Under the pieces are notes generated by a model, which saw only the letters and a program-made list of their open reading frames with translations, did not search any database and was not told where the DNA came from. This document shows positions 49,915-59,381 of a stretch of 64,000 bases of DNA, one piece after another. The stretch is taken from positions 1 through 64,000 of the forward strand of contig CAMAXZ010000009.1 in the NCBI GenBank assembly GCA_945862325.1, written 5' to 3'. The stretch is from Klebsiella pneumoniae. Lineage in GTDB: Bacteria; Myxococcota_A; UBA796; SXON01. A program made the position numbers and the translations under genes. Numbering within the stretch: position 1 is the stretch's first letter; every line of letters starts with the position of its first letter.

Positions 49915-52143
49915 GTGGGGGCGCGCATCGCGAGCACCTGTCCGCACTGCGGGACCGGCGTCGAGACGCCGGGGTACTGCTGCACGGGCTGTGAGATGGC
50001 CGCGGCGATCATCCGCGGCGCCGGAGTGGAGCGCTACTACGCGGATCGCGCCGCCCCGGCGCCACGCCCGACGATGGACGCCGCGGCGGTGGCGTGGTCC
50101 GAGGTGCCGGTGGAGTCGATGGCCGACGGCACGCGAGAGGTTCGTCTGCACGTCGGCGGCCTGACCTGTGCGTCGTGCGCCTGGGTGACCGAGCGCGTGG
50201 TGCTGGACCTGGCGGGCGTGCGCGAGGCCACGGTCTCGCCCGCCACGGGGCGCGCGCGCATCGCGTGGGACCCCGAACAGACCTCGCTGAGCGAGATTTG
50301 TGAGCGGATCGCGGCGGTCGGCTACCGCCCTCGGGCGGTGGTCGCGGGGGCGCGCCCCGACCGCGAGCTCATCACGCGCTTCGGCGTCGCGGCGTTCATC
50401 GCGATGAACGTGATGTTGCTGTACACCGGCCTCTACGCGGGGTGGCTCGAGGGCATCGGCGCGCGCGAGTCGGCGCTGCTCCGTTGGACCGCCCTCGCGC
50501 TGTCCACCCCGTCGGCCTTGTGGTGCGCCGAGCCGTTCCTGCGCGGCGCGATCGGCGCGCTCCGCCGGCGTCTGCTCTCGGTCGACCTCCCCGTCGCGGT
50601 CGGGATCGTGGGGATGTACGGGCACGCCGTCGTCGCGACCTTCCGCGGTCAGGAGGCGTGGCTCGACTCGCTCACGATGCTCGTCGCGCTCCTCCTCGGC
50701 GGCCGACTGCTCGAACAGGGCGGTCGCCGACGGGCCGTCGCGGCGGCGGAGGCCCTCGCCGGCACGGCCCCCGCGGTCGCGCGGCGGATCGACGGCGCCG
50801 CGGTGACGCGGGTGCCGACGAACCAGCTCGTCGCCGGCGACCACGTGCTCGTGGGCCTCGGCGAACAGGTGCCGGCGGACGGCGCGGTCGTCGACGGTCG
50901 CGGGCGCGTGCGCATGGCCCTCCTCACGGGTGAGTCCGAGCCGATCGAGGTCCACCCTGGTGATCGCCTCGTCGCGGGCGCGGTCGCGGAGGAAGGCGCG
51001 TTCGAGGTTCGGGTCACGGCGGCGGGGGACGACACGCTCGTGGCGCGCATGGCCGCGGAGCTCGCGCGGGCGGCGGACCGGCCGGCGGCCCCGGTGCTCG
51101 CGGATCGCCTCGCCCCCGCGTTCACGGTCGGCACCCTGGCCCTCGCCGCCCTCGGATACGCGCTTCACGGCGGCGAGGTGGCGGTGGCCGTCCTCGTTGT
51201 CGCGTGCCCGTGCGCGCTCGCCCTCGCCGCGCCGCTCACCACGGCGGCGGGCCTGGGCACCGCCGCGCGTCGGGGCCTCGTCGTGCGGGGCGGCGACGCC
51301 CTCCGGCGCCTCGCCGAGGTCGATCTGGTCGCCTTCGACAAGACCGGCACCCTCACCGCCGGGGAGCCGGTGGTGGTGCAGGCCGAGGCGTCCGTGCTGC
51401 GAATCGCCGCCGCGCTCGCCCGATACTCCGCGCACCCCGTGTCGCGCGCGATCGTGTCGGCCGCGGCGGCGCGCGGGGTGCCCCTCGCCGACGCGCGTGA
51501 AGTGCGCGAGGTGCCCGGCGAGGGCCTCGTCGGCCTCGTGGACGGCCGAGAGGAGCGCCTCGCCCGCGGCGCTCACGGCGCGGCGGTGGTCGGACGCGGC
51601 GAGATCGAGCTTCGCGACGCGCTTCGTCCCGACGCGGCGCGGGTGGTCGAGCGCTTGCGGGGCCTCGGGCTGCGCGTCGCCCTGCTGTCGGGCGACACCG
51701 ACGCGGTCGCGTCGCGCATCGCCGCGGAGGCGGGGATCCACGAGTGTGTCTCCGGAGCGCGTCCCGACGACAAGGTCGCGTGGATCGCGGCGCGGCGCGC
51801 CGAGGGGCGCGTGGTGCTGTTCGTCGGCGACGGTGTGAACGACGGGCCGGCGCTCGCCGCCGCGGACGTGGGCGCCGCGATGGCCGACGGCGCCGCGTCG
51901 AGCGTGCTGGTGGCCGACGCGGTGCTCGCCGGAGAGGGCTTGGTGCCGATCGTGGCCGGCGTGGAGATCGCGCGCGCGGCGCGCGGCGCGATGCGGGCCG
52001 GGGTCGCGCGCGCGGCGGTCTACAACGTCGTCGCCGTCACGGTCGCCCTCGCCGGGTGGATGAACCCCCTGGTCGCCGCGGTCTCGATGCCGATCTCGAG
52101 CGCGGTCGCGGTGTGGGGCGCCCGCCGTGTGGAGGCGACGTGA
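49915..52143 (+). CDS. ccoI: Copper-translocating P-type ATPase CcoI
   Basis: A 742-residue P1B-type ATPase exporting copper for cbb3 assembly. The N-terminal Cys motif CPHCG ... YCCTGCEMA is typical of FixI/CcoI; a heavy-metal domain has LTCASCAW; membrane motif CPC is in VACPCALALA; catalytic DKTGTLT and hinge GDGVNDGPAL are intact. GTG 49915 is the first in-frame start after the small ccoH-like gene. Ends inside the ccoS start (GTGA). Confidence 0.95.
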   Translation: MGARIASTCPHCGTGVETPGYCCTGCEMAAAIIRGAGVERYYADRAAPAPRPTMDAAAVAWSEVPVESMADGTREVRLHVGGLTCASCAWVTERVVLDLAGVREATVSPATGRARIAWDPEQTSLSEICERIAAVGYRPRAVVAGARPDRELITRFGVAAFIAMNVMLLYTGLYAGWLEGIGARESALLRWTALALSTPSALWCAEPFLRGAIGALRRRLLSVDLPVAVGIVGMYGHAVVATFRGQEAWLDSLTMLVALLLGGRLLEQGGRRRAVAAAEALAGTAPAVARRIDGAAVTRVPTNQLVAGDHVLVGLGEQVPADGAVVDGRGRVRMALLTGESEPIEVHPGDRLVAGAVAEEGAFEVRVTAAGDDTLVARMAAELARAADRPAAPVLADRLAPAFTVGTLALAALGYALHGGEVAVAVLVVACPCALALAAPLTTAAGLGTAARRGLVVRGGDALRRLAEVDLVAFDKTGTLTAGEPVVVQAEASVLRIAAALARYSAHPVSRAIVSAAAARGVPLADAREVREVPGEGLVGLVDGREERLARGAHGAAVVGRGEIELRDALRPDAARVVERLRGLGLRVALLSGDTDAVASRIAAEAGIHECVSGARPDDKVAWIAARRAEGRVVLFVGDGVNDGPALAAADVGAAMADGAASSVLVADAVLAGEGLVPIVAGVEIARAARGAMRAGVARAAVYNVVAVTVALAGWMNPLVAAVSMPISSAVAVWGARRVEAT

Positions 52144-52280
52144 GCGCGCTGGTCCTGCTCGTCCCGTTGTCGGTGGCGCTCGGCGCCACCTTCGCGGTCC
52201 TGTTCCTGCGCGCCGCCCATCAGGGCCAGTTCGACGATCTCGACGAGGAAGCTCGAAAGATCCTCGACGACGAGGGGTGA
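52140..52280 (+). CDS. ccoS: cbb3 oxidase maturation protein CcoS
   Basis: A 46-residue single-helix protein (ALVLLVPLSVALGATFAVLF) with the diagnostic tail QFDDLDEEARKILDDEG. CcoS is needed for heme b and copper insertion into CcoN. It starts with GTG inside the ccoI stop codon and ends the operon. The convergent lipoprotein gene ends 17 bases away. Confidence 0.95.
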   Translation: MSALVLLVPLSVALGATFAVLFLRAAHQGQFDDLDEEARKILDDEG

Positions 52281-52297
52281 TCCGCCGCGTCCGGCGG

Positions 52298-52930
52298 CTA
52301 CGCGCCGGGTCCTCCGCCGGTCCGATTCCACACGCCCTCCGCCGCGCGCGCGCGCCCTTCCGCCCGTTCGGCCGCTCGCGCGGCCTGCTCGTAGGCGGCG
52401 CGGAGCTTCTCGACGCGGGCCTCGAAGTCGGCGACATCGTAGGCGCCTCCGTCGCCGACGGTCTGGAGGAAGCGCGCGCGGGCGAGCTCGATCTCGCTGG
52501 CCCGCAGGTCGGCGAGCGCCCCGGCGGCGTCGGCGCGATCGTTCGCGGCCTCGAGCGCCGCCTGCTTCCAGGCGACCTTCGCGGCCGCGCGCGCGACGGC
52601 GTCTCGGGCCTCGGCAAAGCCGCGTTCTGCGGCGTCGATCCGCGCGTCGTCCCGCGCGTCGCGGGCGGCGCGGATCTCGGCGTCGACCGCGTCCTGGCGG
52701 GCCTCCGCCGCGCGTTGCTCGGCGCGCGCGGCGTCGAGGTCGCCCTGGGCGATCGCGATCGCCGCCTCGGCGCCGGCGGCGTCGCGCTCCGCCGTCATGT
52801 GCGCCAGGACCGGCTCTCGTACGGCCCCGTCGACCGCGGTCGCGTCATGGCGCGCGAGGTCCGCGAGCTCGACCTTCGGCTGCCGCGTCGCGCACGCCGC
52901 CAGCAGGATCAACAAGAATCGAGGATCCAT
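52298..52930 (-). CDS. Ala-rich coiled-coil lipoprotein
   Basis: A 210-residue protein with a lipobox (LLILLAAC, Cys13). The rest is a long Ala/Glu/Arg-rich helix, probably coiled coil, broken by a short region (LQTVGDGGAYDVADF) at about 160-175. A perfect GGAGGTGA ribosome site lies just before the ATG, so it may be abundant, in the manner of outer-membrane structural lipoproteins. Function is not recognised. It is upstream of no obvious partner. Confidence 0.75.
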   Translation of the reverse strand: MDPRFLLILLAACATRQPKVELADLARHDATAVDGAVREPVLAHMTAERDAAGAEAAIAIAQGDLDAARAEQRAAEARQDAVDAEIRAARDARDDARIDAAERGFAEARDAVARAAAKVAWKQAALEAANDRADAAGALADLRASEIELARARFLQTVGDGGAYDVADFEARVEKLRAAYEQAARAAERAEGRARAAEGVWNRTGGGPGA

Positions 52931-52943
52931 CCGTCACCTCCCT

Positions 52944-53762
52944 TCAACGACCACTTCGCGCGAACCGGAGCAGACGCGCCCAGGTCCACGCCGGAGCCTC
53001 GACGTGCGGGACGTGACCGCACCGCGGGGTCTCGATGGTGGCCGGCAGGTTTGCCCGCCACCAGTCGAGCATGGCCGGCGGGAGCACCCGGTCCGACCTG
53101 CCCCATGCAAGCAGCGTGGGAACGCGCAGCGCTCGCACGTCCGGGGCGGAGAAGCTCTGCTCGTTGGTCACGCTGGCGATGAGCGCGCGGATGTGTGGGC
53201 GATCGAAGCGCGCCCGGACGTCCGCGGACAACAATCGCAAGAGCCACAAGGAACCGGGCACCGACCGACCGTCCGCCACCTGCAGGAGCCCGTCGCACAA
53301 CGGGCGCAGCGCGGTCTCCTCGAGGGGGGTCCCCGCCGGAGAGGTGAGGAACAAGCCCGCGGTGGGGCGGGTGAGCCCGTACTTGAGCGCCACGGCACCG
53401 CCGAGCGAGTTCCCGTATACGAACGGCGGGGCCGACACGAGGCGGTCGATGGCCTGGGCCGCGGCGTCGTAGAGCCCCAGCGGGTCCATCTGGGGGAGCG
53501 GAGCGCTCTCCCCGTGGCCGGGGAGATCCAACGCCACGACCCTCGAAAATAGTCGTTGTGCCGCGATCATCAGCGGAACGAACTCCGCGCGGCTGCCGAG
53601 CGCGAGCCCGTGGACGAACACGAGCGGCGGGAGGGTGCCGCGCCCCTCCGCGGTCCAGGCCACCACGGGCCCGTGGGGGAGCTCCACCGCGCTGCGCACG
53701 AACCCGGCGGCGCGCGCCATGCGGTGCAGGCTCGCCTCGATGCGGTCCAGGACTCCTCTCAC
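52944..53762 (-). CDS. Alpha/beta-hydrolase fold enzyme
   Basis: A 272-residue hydrolase. Oxyanion region FVHGLALGSR, DLPGHGES, nucleophile elbow YGNSLGGAVAL, acid region WGRSDRVLPP and catalytic His in CGHVPHVE make a full Ser/Asp/His triad. Substrate unknown; small esters are likely. The GTG at 53762 is chosen because GGAGGAGG lies 4 bases upstream; ATG 53780 would put that site inside the gene. Located 13 bases after the coiled-coil lipoprotein start, reading toward it. Confidence 0.88.
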   Translation of the reverse strand: MRGVLDRIEASLHRMARAAGFVRSAVELPHGPVVAWTAEGRGTLPPLVFVHGLALGSRAEFVPLMIAAQRLFSRVVALDLPGHGESAPLPQMDPLGLYDAAAQAIDRLVSAPPFVYGNSLGGAVALKYGLTRPTAGLFLTSPAGTPLEETALRPLCDGLLQVADGRSVPGSLWLLRLLSADVRARFDRPHIRALIASVTNEQSFSAPDVRALRVPTLLAWGRSDRVLPPAMLDWWRANLPATIETPRCGHVPHVEAPAWTWARLLRFARSGR

Positions 53763-53863
53763 CACGCCTCCTCCGCGCATCGCGTGTCGGCCATGCGCTT
53801 AGGCTAGGCGCCCCGACGGCGCGGCCAACCCTGCGGAGCGCGCGGCACGACGATCGAGGCGGG

Positions 53864-54463
53864 TCAATACGACTGGAGGGCGAACCACATGCTCTGGACC
53901 ACGACGTAGACCAACGCTCCACCAACGAGGAGCGTGATCGCTCCGGCGGTGCCCAGGCGCTCCCAGTAGGGGCGCAGGGAGGCGGGGATCAGCGCGTCCA
54001 CCACACGACTGCCGTCGAGCGGCGGGATGGGGAGCAGGTTGAACACCGCGAGCGCGAGGTTCATGGAGGCGACGTCGAGCAACGAGGCCGAGAGCCAATG
54101 TCGGCCTTCCAGGTCGATCGCGACCGAGAGCGCCCACGTCCAGACCGCGAGGAAGGCGTTGCTGGCGGGCCCCGCGGCGGCCACGACCATCATCGCGCCG
54201 CGACCCGACCAATCGGCGCGCAACCGCAGCACGTTCACGGGGACCGGCTTCGCCCACCCGAACGGCACGCCCACGAGCGGCAGCATGAGGCCGAGGGGAT
54301 CGATGTGCGCCGTGGGGTCGAGGGTCTCCCGCCCTTGCGCCCGCGCGGTGTCGTCGCCCATCGCGCGCGCGGCGCGGGCATGGGCGTACTCGTGCACCGA
54401 CAGTGACAACAGCAGGGCCACGAGCGTCGGCAGGCGATCGAGGAGCAGTCCCGCGAGGTTCAT
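53864..54463 (-). CDS. Site-2 protease family (M50B) membrane metalloprotease
   Basis: A 199-residue membrane protease with four to five helices. The zinc motif HEYAH lies in the first helix (LSLSVHEYAHARAARAMG) and the third-ligand region is NLLPIPPLDGSR; DPTAHIDPLGLMLP is the loop typical of the bacterial M50B/rhomboid-independent S2P group. It would cleave proteins within the membrane. It starts inside the stop codon of the FtsH-like gene (ATGA), strongly suggesting the two work together. Confidence 0.9.
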   Translation of the reverse strand: MNLAGLLLDRLPTLVALLLSLSVHEYAHARAARAMGDDTARAQGRETLDPTAHIDPLGLMLPLVGVPFGWAKPVPVNVLRLRADWSGRGAMMVVAAAGPASNAFLAVWTWALSVAIDLEGRHWLSASLLDVASMNLALAVFNLLPIPPLDGSRVVDALIPASLRPYWERLGTAGAITLLVGGALVYVVVQSMWFALQSY

Positions 54464-55836
54464 GCGGTCCCCGTCACGCGGTTCGCCCACGGGTCGACCG
54501 CCGGCGCCGACACGAGCTCCGCGGTGCCGGTGAGGGCACGCAACGTGCGCACGTGACGCTTCGCGAGGACCACGGGGCCCGCTTCGGTGTTCACTTTCAG
54601 GAACGACGCGTCGACCCAGACGATCTCGCCGGTGACCTCCGTGCCGTCGCTCAGCGTGGCGCACACCCTCGCCGCGCCGTCCGGCTGGGCGAGCTGGCTG
54701 GCGCTGTCGAGCAGCGCGCCGTCCACGGCGTCGAAGCGGCGACCGGCGCGCGCGCGCCCTTCGAGCACCCGCTCCAGGTCCGCCGGCGTGATCAGTGGGT
54801 CGACCCCAGGCCCCGCGCCGCGGGTGCGACGCAGCGCGTGCATCGCGCTCTCGTTGCAGAGGTGCTCGATCGCCGCGCCGGTGAGCCCGGCGATGCGGCC
54901 CGCCAGAGCGGGTAGATCGACGTTGTCCAGGACCTTTCGCCCACGGAGATGGATGCGCAGGGCATCGAGGCGCTCGTCGGCGGTGAGGGGGGTCATGCGC
55001 AGGATGACGTCGAAGCGGCCGGGCCGCAGCAGCGCGCCGTCGAGCAGATCGACCCGGTTGGTGGCGGCGATCACCACCACCTTGCCGCCGGTCTCGAAGC
55101 CGTCGAGGGCGACGAGCAGCTGGTTGAGCGTCTGCTCGCGCTCCTCGTGCGCCATGCCGATGCCGGCGCCGCGCCGGCGCCCGACCGCGTCGAACTCATC
55201 GATGAACACGACACACGGCGCTGTCTTCTTGGCGGTCTCGAACAGGTCGCGCATGCGCGCCGCGCCGACGCCGACGAACATCTCGACGAACTCCGACGCG
55301 CTGATGACGTGGACGGGTACCCCCGCCTCCCCGGCCACGGCGCGCGCCAGGAGGGTCTTCCCGCACCCCGGGGGGCCTTCGAGCAACACGCCGCGCGGCG
55401 GTCGCACGCCCGAGCGCGCCCAGCGATCGGGCGCGCGGAGGAAGTCGACCACGTCGGTGAGCCGCTCCTTGGCCTCCGCCGCCCCGGCCACGTCCGCGAA
55501 GCGCGTCTTCTCGTCGCCGGGGCGCACCACCGTGGCCTTGTTCTTCCGCAGGTCGAAGATGCTGTTCTGTTGGGTCTGCTGGCGCGCGCGGAGCCACACG
55601 ATCGCCGCGGCGATCAGCGCGACGGCGATGACGAGGATCACGACCGTGTCGAGCCACGCGGGGGTCGACGCCTGTGGCTCCCACGCGTCGACCGGCTCGA
55701 CGTAGCCGAGCTCCGCCTCCGGGATCGAGAGCTGGGGGTCGACGGTGGAGGCGCCGCCGTACTTGCGATACGACCCGTACAGGAAGAGCAGGACGAAGCT
55801 CATCCATACTGAAAATGTCCGCAGCGGACCAACCAC
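54460..55836 (-). CDS. FtsH-like AAA+ membrane protein lacking the M41 protease domain
   Basis: A 458-residue protein. Two N-terminal helices flank a short periplasmic loop; the AAA+ core has [14 protein letters not shown], Walker A GPPGCGKT, pore motif [17 protein letters not shown], Walker [12 protein letters not shown] and arginine finger region RPGRFD, all FtsH-specific. After the AAA lid, instead of HEAGH and the M41 domain there is a region of about 80 residues with an SH3/Sm-like strand set ([20 protein letters not shown]). GTG 55836 has GGGAG five bases upstream; upstream ATGs lack one. Coupled to an M50 protease. Confidence 0.9.
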   Translation of the reverse strand: MVGPLRTFSVWMSFVLLFLYGSYRKYGGASTVDPQLSIPEAELGYVEPVDAWEPQASTPAWLDTVVILVIAVALIAAAIVWLRARQQTQQNSIFDLRKNKATVVRPGDEKTRFADVAGAAEAKERLTDVVDFLRAPDRWARSGVRPPRGVLLEGPPGCGKTLLARAVAGEAGVPVHVISASEFVEMFVGVGAARMRDLFETAKKTAPCVVFIDEFDAVGRRRGAGIGMAHEEREQTLNQLLVALDGFETGGKVVVIAATNRVDLLDGALLRPGRFDVILRMTPLTADERLDALRIHLRGRKVLDNVDLPALAGRIAGLTGAAIEHLCNESAMHALRRTRGAGPGVDPLITPADLERVLEGRARAGRRFDAVDGALLDSASQLAQPDGAARVCATLSDGTEVTGEIVWVDASFLKVNTEAGPVVLAKRHVRTLRALTGTAELVSAPAVDPWANRVTGTA

Positions 55837-55916
55837 GCGCGCTCCCTGGGGCGGCGAGTCTATTCCGTTGACGGTGGAGGGCCTGCGTGACATCATGCGC
55901 GCGCACGGAGACTGCA

Positions 55917-57329
55917 ATGCGCCTCGACATCCTCCCGTTCCTCCTCGTCCTCGCCGCTTGCGACGGCGCCAAGGATGACGCGGATGACTCCGCCGACACC
56001 GATGCGGATGCCGACACCGACACGGACTCCGACACGGACTCCGACACGGACTCCGACACCGATTCCGACACGGACGCCGACACCGATTCGGACACCGATT
56101 CGGACACCGATTCGGACACGGACACGGACACGGACACCGACACGGACACGGACACCGACACGGACACGGACACCGACGCGGACTTCGCGGTCACGCTCGT
56201 CGCGGACGACGTCACGTTCTTCGGCTACACGTCCTTCTCGGTGAGCACCACCGGCTCGGGCACCCTCACCGGCACTTCCGGTGCTTGGACCGGCTTCTCC
56301 GGGGACGCGACGCTCTACACCACGGACCTCTCCACCGGCGCGACGGTGTGTGACTTCGACGTGTCGCTCAGCGGCACGCCCTCGTCGACCACCTGCGACA
56401 ACTGCGAGTTCCAGTTCGACATCACCTCGACCGTGTCGCGCGATGCGTCGACGGGCGACTGCGACCCGGACCTGCTCCACCACCTGACGTGGATCGACAC
56501 GACGGACGCGTACGACCACTACATGTGGTACCGGAACGAGTACACCACCCCCGAGTACACGTACACCTACACCAACCCGCGCACGGGTCGGGAGTACACC
56601 TACACCTGGGGCGGCTACGAGATGCCGTCCGCGTTCGGCAGCGGGTACACCGAGGTTTACTCGGGCTACTACGGCACCTACGTGTTCACCGACCGGTTCA
56701 CGATCGCCGGCGGCTACGGCTACGACGGCGGCGTCGACACCGCAGGGCCTCCGATGCCCGACACCGGCGCGACGACCGACACCGCCCGCTGGGACACCGC
56801 GTGGGACACCGCGTGGGACGTGGACACGGGCGATTGGGACACCGGCGGCGGCTGGGGTTCCTCCGGTGAGGTCGCGTTCGACCGGGATCTCGGCCAGATC
56901 TCCTGGAGCTACGAGGGCTCCGACGAGATCGAGACCTACAGCTACCTCTACCCGGAGTGCGGCTACGACTGGTCCACGGAGTCCCGGGCGGTCGCGCCGC
57001 AGGTCAGCGTCACCGGCGAGATCGTCGATTGTGGGTACAACACCGGCGACGTGTGGGCGATCGACCTCGTCGCGGGAGACCGGCTCGGCGCGTCGGCGGA
57101 CACCGTCACGGCGCGCAGCGCGTTCCAGACCGCGCTGTGGGTGAACACCCCGAGCGAGTGCACCGAGGTGCTCGCGTCGGAGAACTTCACCTGCTCCTAC
57201 GGGCGCGGGTACACGTGCGCCTCGCTCGAGTACGTGGCCGCGGAGACCGGGACGCACCAGATCGTGGTGTACGCGCTCGAGTGCAACGGCGGGAGCGGGG
57301 AGTACCAGCTCGACGTCCGCATCGACTGA
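55917..57329 (+). CDS. Large acidic surface lipoprotein
   Basis: A 470-residue lipoprotein with lipobox LAAC (LPFLLVLAACDG). A DTDSDTD tether spans about residues 20-90. The mature part is Thr/Tyr-rich with several Cys pairs (TTCDNCEF; CGYDW; CSYGRGYTC) and a C-terminal region (TGTHQIVVYALECNGGSGEY) like pre-peptidase C-terminal domains. A repeat-like YTYT stretch sits at about 215-235. No enzyme motif is visible. Divergent from the FtsH-like gene across 80 bases; first of three lipoprotein genes in a row. Confidence 0.75.
   Translation: MRLDILPFLLVLAACDGAKDDADDSADTDADADTDTDSDTDSDTDSDTDSDTDADTDSDTDSDTDSDTDTDTDTDTDTDTDTDTDTDADFAVTLVADDVTFFGYTSFSVSTTGSGTLTGTSGAWTGFSGDATLYTTDLSTGATVCDFDVSLSGTPSSTTCDNCEFQFDITSTVSRDASTGDCDPDLLHHLTWIDTTDAYDHYMWYRNEYTTPEYTYTYTNPRTGREYTYTWGGYEMPSAFGSGYTEVYSGYYGTYVFTDRFTIAGGYGYDGGVDTAGPPMPDTGATTDTARWDTAWDTAWDVDTGDWDTGGGWGSSGEVAFDRDLGQISWSYEGSDEIETYSYLYPECGYDWSTESRAVAPQVSVTGEIVDCGYNTGDVWAIDLVAGDRLGASADTVTARSAFQTALWVNTPSECTEVLASENFTCSYGRGYTCASLEYVAAETGTHQIVVYALECNGGSGEYQLDVRID
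55998..56176 (+). repeat. Hexamer/12-mer repeat encoding (DT/DS)n tether
   Basis: Repeats of GACACGGACTCC, GACACCGATTCG and GACACGGACACG encode an Asp/Thr/Ser tether of about 60 residues after the lipobox. Units are multiples of three, so length changes keep the frame. Homogeneous blocks of each variant suggest stepwise local duplication. Confidence 0.85.
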
Positions 57330-57338
57330 GATCTGCGG

Positions 57339-57344
57339 TATGCT
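57339..57344 (+). promoter_or_regulatory. -10 element of the vWA lipoprotein gene
   Basis: TATGCT, 21 bases before the ATG at 57366, with GGAG (57354-57357) in the leader. A leadered promoter. Confidence 0.4.
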
Positions 57345-57365
57345 CGCGGCCTCCGGAGCATACCC

Positions 57366-59381
57366 ATGGCCCTGTTCATCCTCGCGATCGCCGCCTGCAC
57401 GCCTTCGGGCGCGGGCAAGGCGGCGGAGCAGCTCGCCGCCGAGCTCACGTGGCTCGACACCGACGACGACACCATCGTCGACCAGCACGAGGGCTTCGTC
57501 GACCCGGACGCGCCGAACGCCGAGGACAGCGGCGGCGAGGCCGAGTCGGTGGACAGCGACGGGGACGGCAAGCCGGACTACGACGACAAGGACAGCGACG
57601 GCGACGGCGTTCCCGACGAGATCGAGGCGGGCGACGACGACCCGCTGACGCTCCCGTGGGACAGCGACGGGGACGGCATCAAGGACTTCCGTGACCTCGA
57701 CTCCGACGCGAACTGCATCGCCGACGCGGACGAGGGCATGGACGACCTCGACGGCGACGGCATCGTGGCGAGCTCCGACCTCGACGACGACGGTGACGGC
57801 ATCAGCGACTCCTGGGAGATCGGCGCGGACTGCGCGCCGCCGGACTCCGACGCCGACGGCACGGCCGACTACCTCGACCTCGACAGCGACGGCGACGGGG
57901 TGGGCGATCTGTACGAGAGCGGCACGTCGGCGTGGGGCGACGCGCCCCGCGACGCCGACGAGGACGGCACCCCCGACTACCTCGACCCCGACAGCGACGG
58001 CGACGGCGTGTCCGACACCGACGAGTCCGGGGGCGGCGGCGCGGACAGCCCGCCGCGCGACACCGACGGCGACGGGATCTACGACTTCGTCGACCTCGAC
58101 AGCGACGGCGACGGCCTGAGCGAGCTCGAGGAAGAGGCGCTCGGCACCGATCGGTACGACAGCGACACCGACAGCGACGGCTACAGCGATGGCGCGGAGC
58201 TCGAGGCCGGCACGGACCCGAACGACGCGAGCTCGGTGATCTCCGGCTTGTACGTCACGGTCCCGGAGCGCAACCGCATCGAGGAGCGCTTCGAGTTCGA
58301 GCTCAACGTGCAGCGCGGCGACGTCGCGTTCCTGCTCGACACCACCTGCTCGATGTCGAGCACCCTGACGGGCGTGTCCGGCGAGTTCAGCCGCATCGTC
58401 AGCGAGCTGAGCGCGGCGCTGCCGGACGCCCAGTACGGGGTGGCCAACTTCGACGACTACGCGTACAGCGGCTACGGGTCGGCCGGGTCGGACAAGCCGT
58501 TCAACCTCGATCAGCAGGTCACGAGCGACACGTCGCGGGTGCAGAGCGCGCTGAGCGCCCTGAGCCTGCACAACGGGGGCGACGGCCCGGAGAGCGGCAT
58601 GGAGGCGCTGTACCAGAGCCTCACCGGCGCCGGCTACGACCAGGGATGCAACGGTCGGTACGACAACAGCGTCGACGTGCGGCCCTTCCTGGCCACGGGC
58701 GCCGACCCCTTCGGCGGCAGCGGCGGCCAGTTCTACGACAGCAGCTCGGCCGGGGGCGGCAGCCTCGGTGGCTTCGGGTTCCGTGACTACGCGCTCCCCA
58801 TCGTGATCTACGCGACCGACAACTACATGCGCGATCCGGACGCGAGCAGCGGGTCGTACCGGGGGTCGCCGGGCGGATGTCCGCTCGACGCGGGCCGAAA
58901 CGACGTGGTGTCGGCGGCGGGCGCGCTCGGCGCGTACCTGATCGGCATCTCGGTGTCGGGCACCACCCCGGTGCCCCAGATGAACGACCTCGCGGACGCC
59001 ACGGGCAGCCTCGCGGACACCGACGGGGACGGCATCGCCGACGACCGCCTCGTGTTCACGTGGAGCGGCTCGAGCAGCACCTTGCGCAGCACGATCGTCG
59101 GCGCCGTGCAGGACCTGGTGAGCTCCGTGCAATTCGGCACCGTCTCCCTCGTCGTCGACGGCGACGAACACGGGTTCATCGCGGAGATCGAGCCGGAGTC
59201 GTACACGCTCAGCTCCAGCGCGAGCGGCCAGGTGGTCGACTTCGTGCTCACGTTCCGCGGCGCGGTCGCCGCGACCACGGAGGATCAGGTGTTCCGCGTC
59301 ACGCTCAACGTCGTCGGCGACGGGTCCATCCTCCTCGACACCCTCGACATCTTCGTCGTCGTCCCCGGGAGCGACTCGTGA
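57366..59381 (+). CDS. vWA-domain lipoprotein with thrombospondin type 3 repeats
   Basis: A 671-residue lipoprotein (lipobox IAAC, Cys11). Residues 55-280 are calcium-binding TSP3-like repeats of the form DSDGDGxxD, about twelve of them. A von Willebrand A domain follows (about 318-590) with the MIDAS-like motif FLLDTTCSMSSTL and an integrin-beta-like loop region. The C-terminus resembles an Ig-like domain. Such proteins bind calcium and extracellular ligands. Leadered promoter TATGCT (57339-57344) and GGAG precede it. It is followed on its stop codon by the next lipoprotein gene. Confidence 0.88.
   Translation: MALFILAIAACTPSGAGKAAEQLAAELTWLDTDDDTIVDQHEGFVDPDAPNAEDSGGEAESVDSDGDGKPDYDDKDSDGDGVPDEIEAGDDDPLTLPWDSDGDGIKDFRDLDSDANCIADADEGMDDLDGDGIVASSDLDDDGDGISDSWEIGADCAPPDSDADGTADYLDLDSDGDGVGDLYESGTSAWGDAPRDADEDGTPDYLDPDSDGDGVSDTDESGGGGADSPPRDTDGDGIYDFVDLDSDGDGLSELEEEALGTDRYDSDTDSDGYSDGAELEAGTDPNDASSVISGLYVTVPERNRIEERFEFELNVQRGDVAFLLDTTCSMSSTLTGVSGEFSRIVSELSAALPDAQYGVANFDDYAYSGYGSAGSDKPFNLDQQVTSDTSRVQSALSALSLHNGGDGPESGMEALYQSLTGAGYDQGCNGRYDNSVDVRPFLATGADPFGGSGGQFYDSSSAGGGSLGGFGFRDYALPIVIYATDNYMRDPDASSGSYRGSPGGCPLDAGRNDVVSAAGALGAYLIGISVSGTTPVPQMNDLADATGSLADTDGDGIADDRLVFTWSGSSSTLRSTIVGAVQDLVSSVQFGTVSLVVDGDEHGFIAEIEPESYTLSSSASGQVVDFVLTFRGAVAATTEDQVFRVTLNVVGDGSILLDTLDIFVVVPGSDS

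Noticed and set aside
55998-56176. Possible CRISPR or non-coding satellite
   Set aside because: The repeat is in frame inside a lipoprotein gene and has no unique spacers.
55893-59171. A 1092-codon open frame on the minus strand opposite two lipoprotein genes
   Set aside because: It is a Val/Arg/Gly-rich mirror of the Asp-rich repeats and has no recognisable domain; the plus strand has lipoboxes, TSP3 and vWA motifs.
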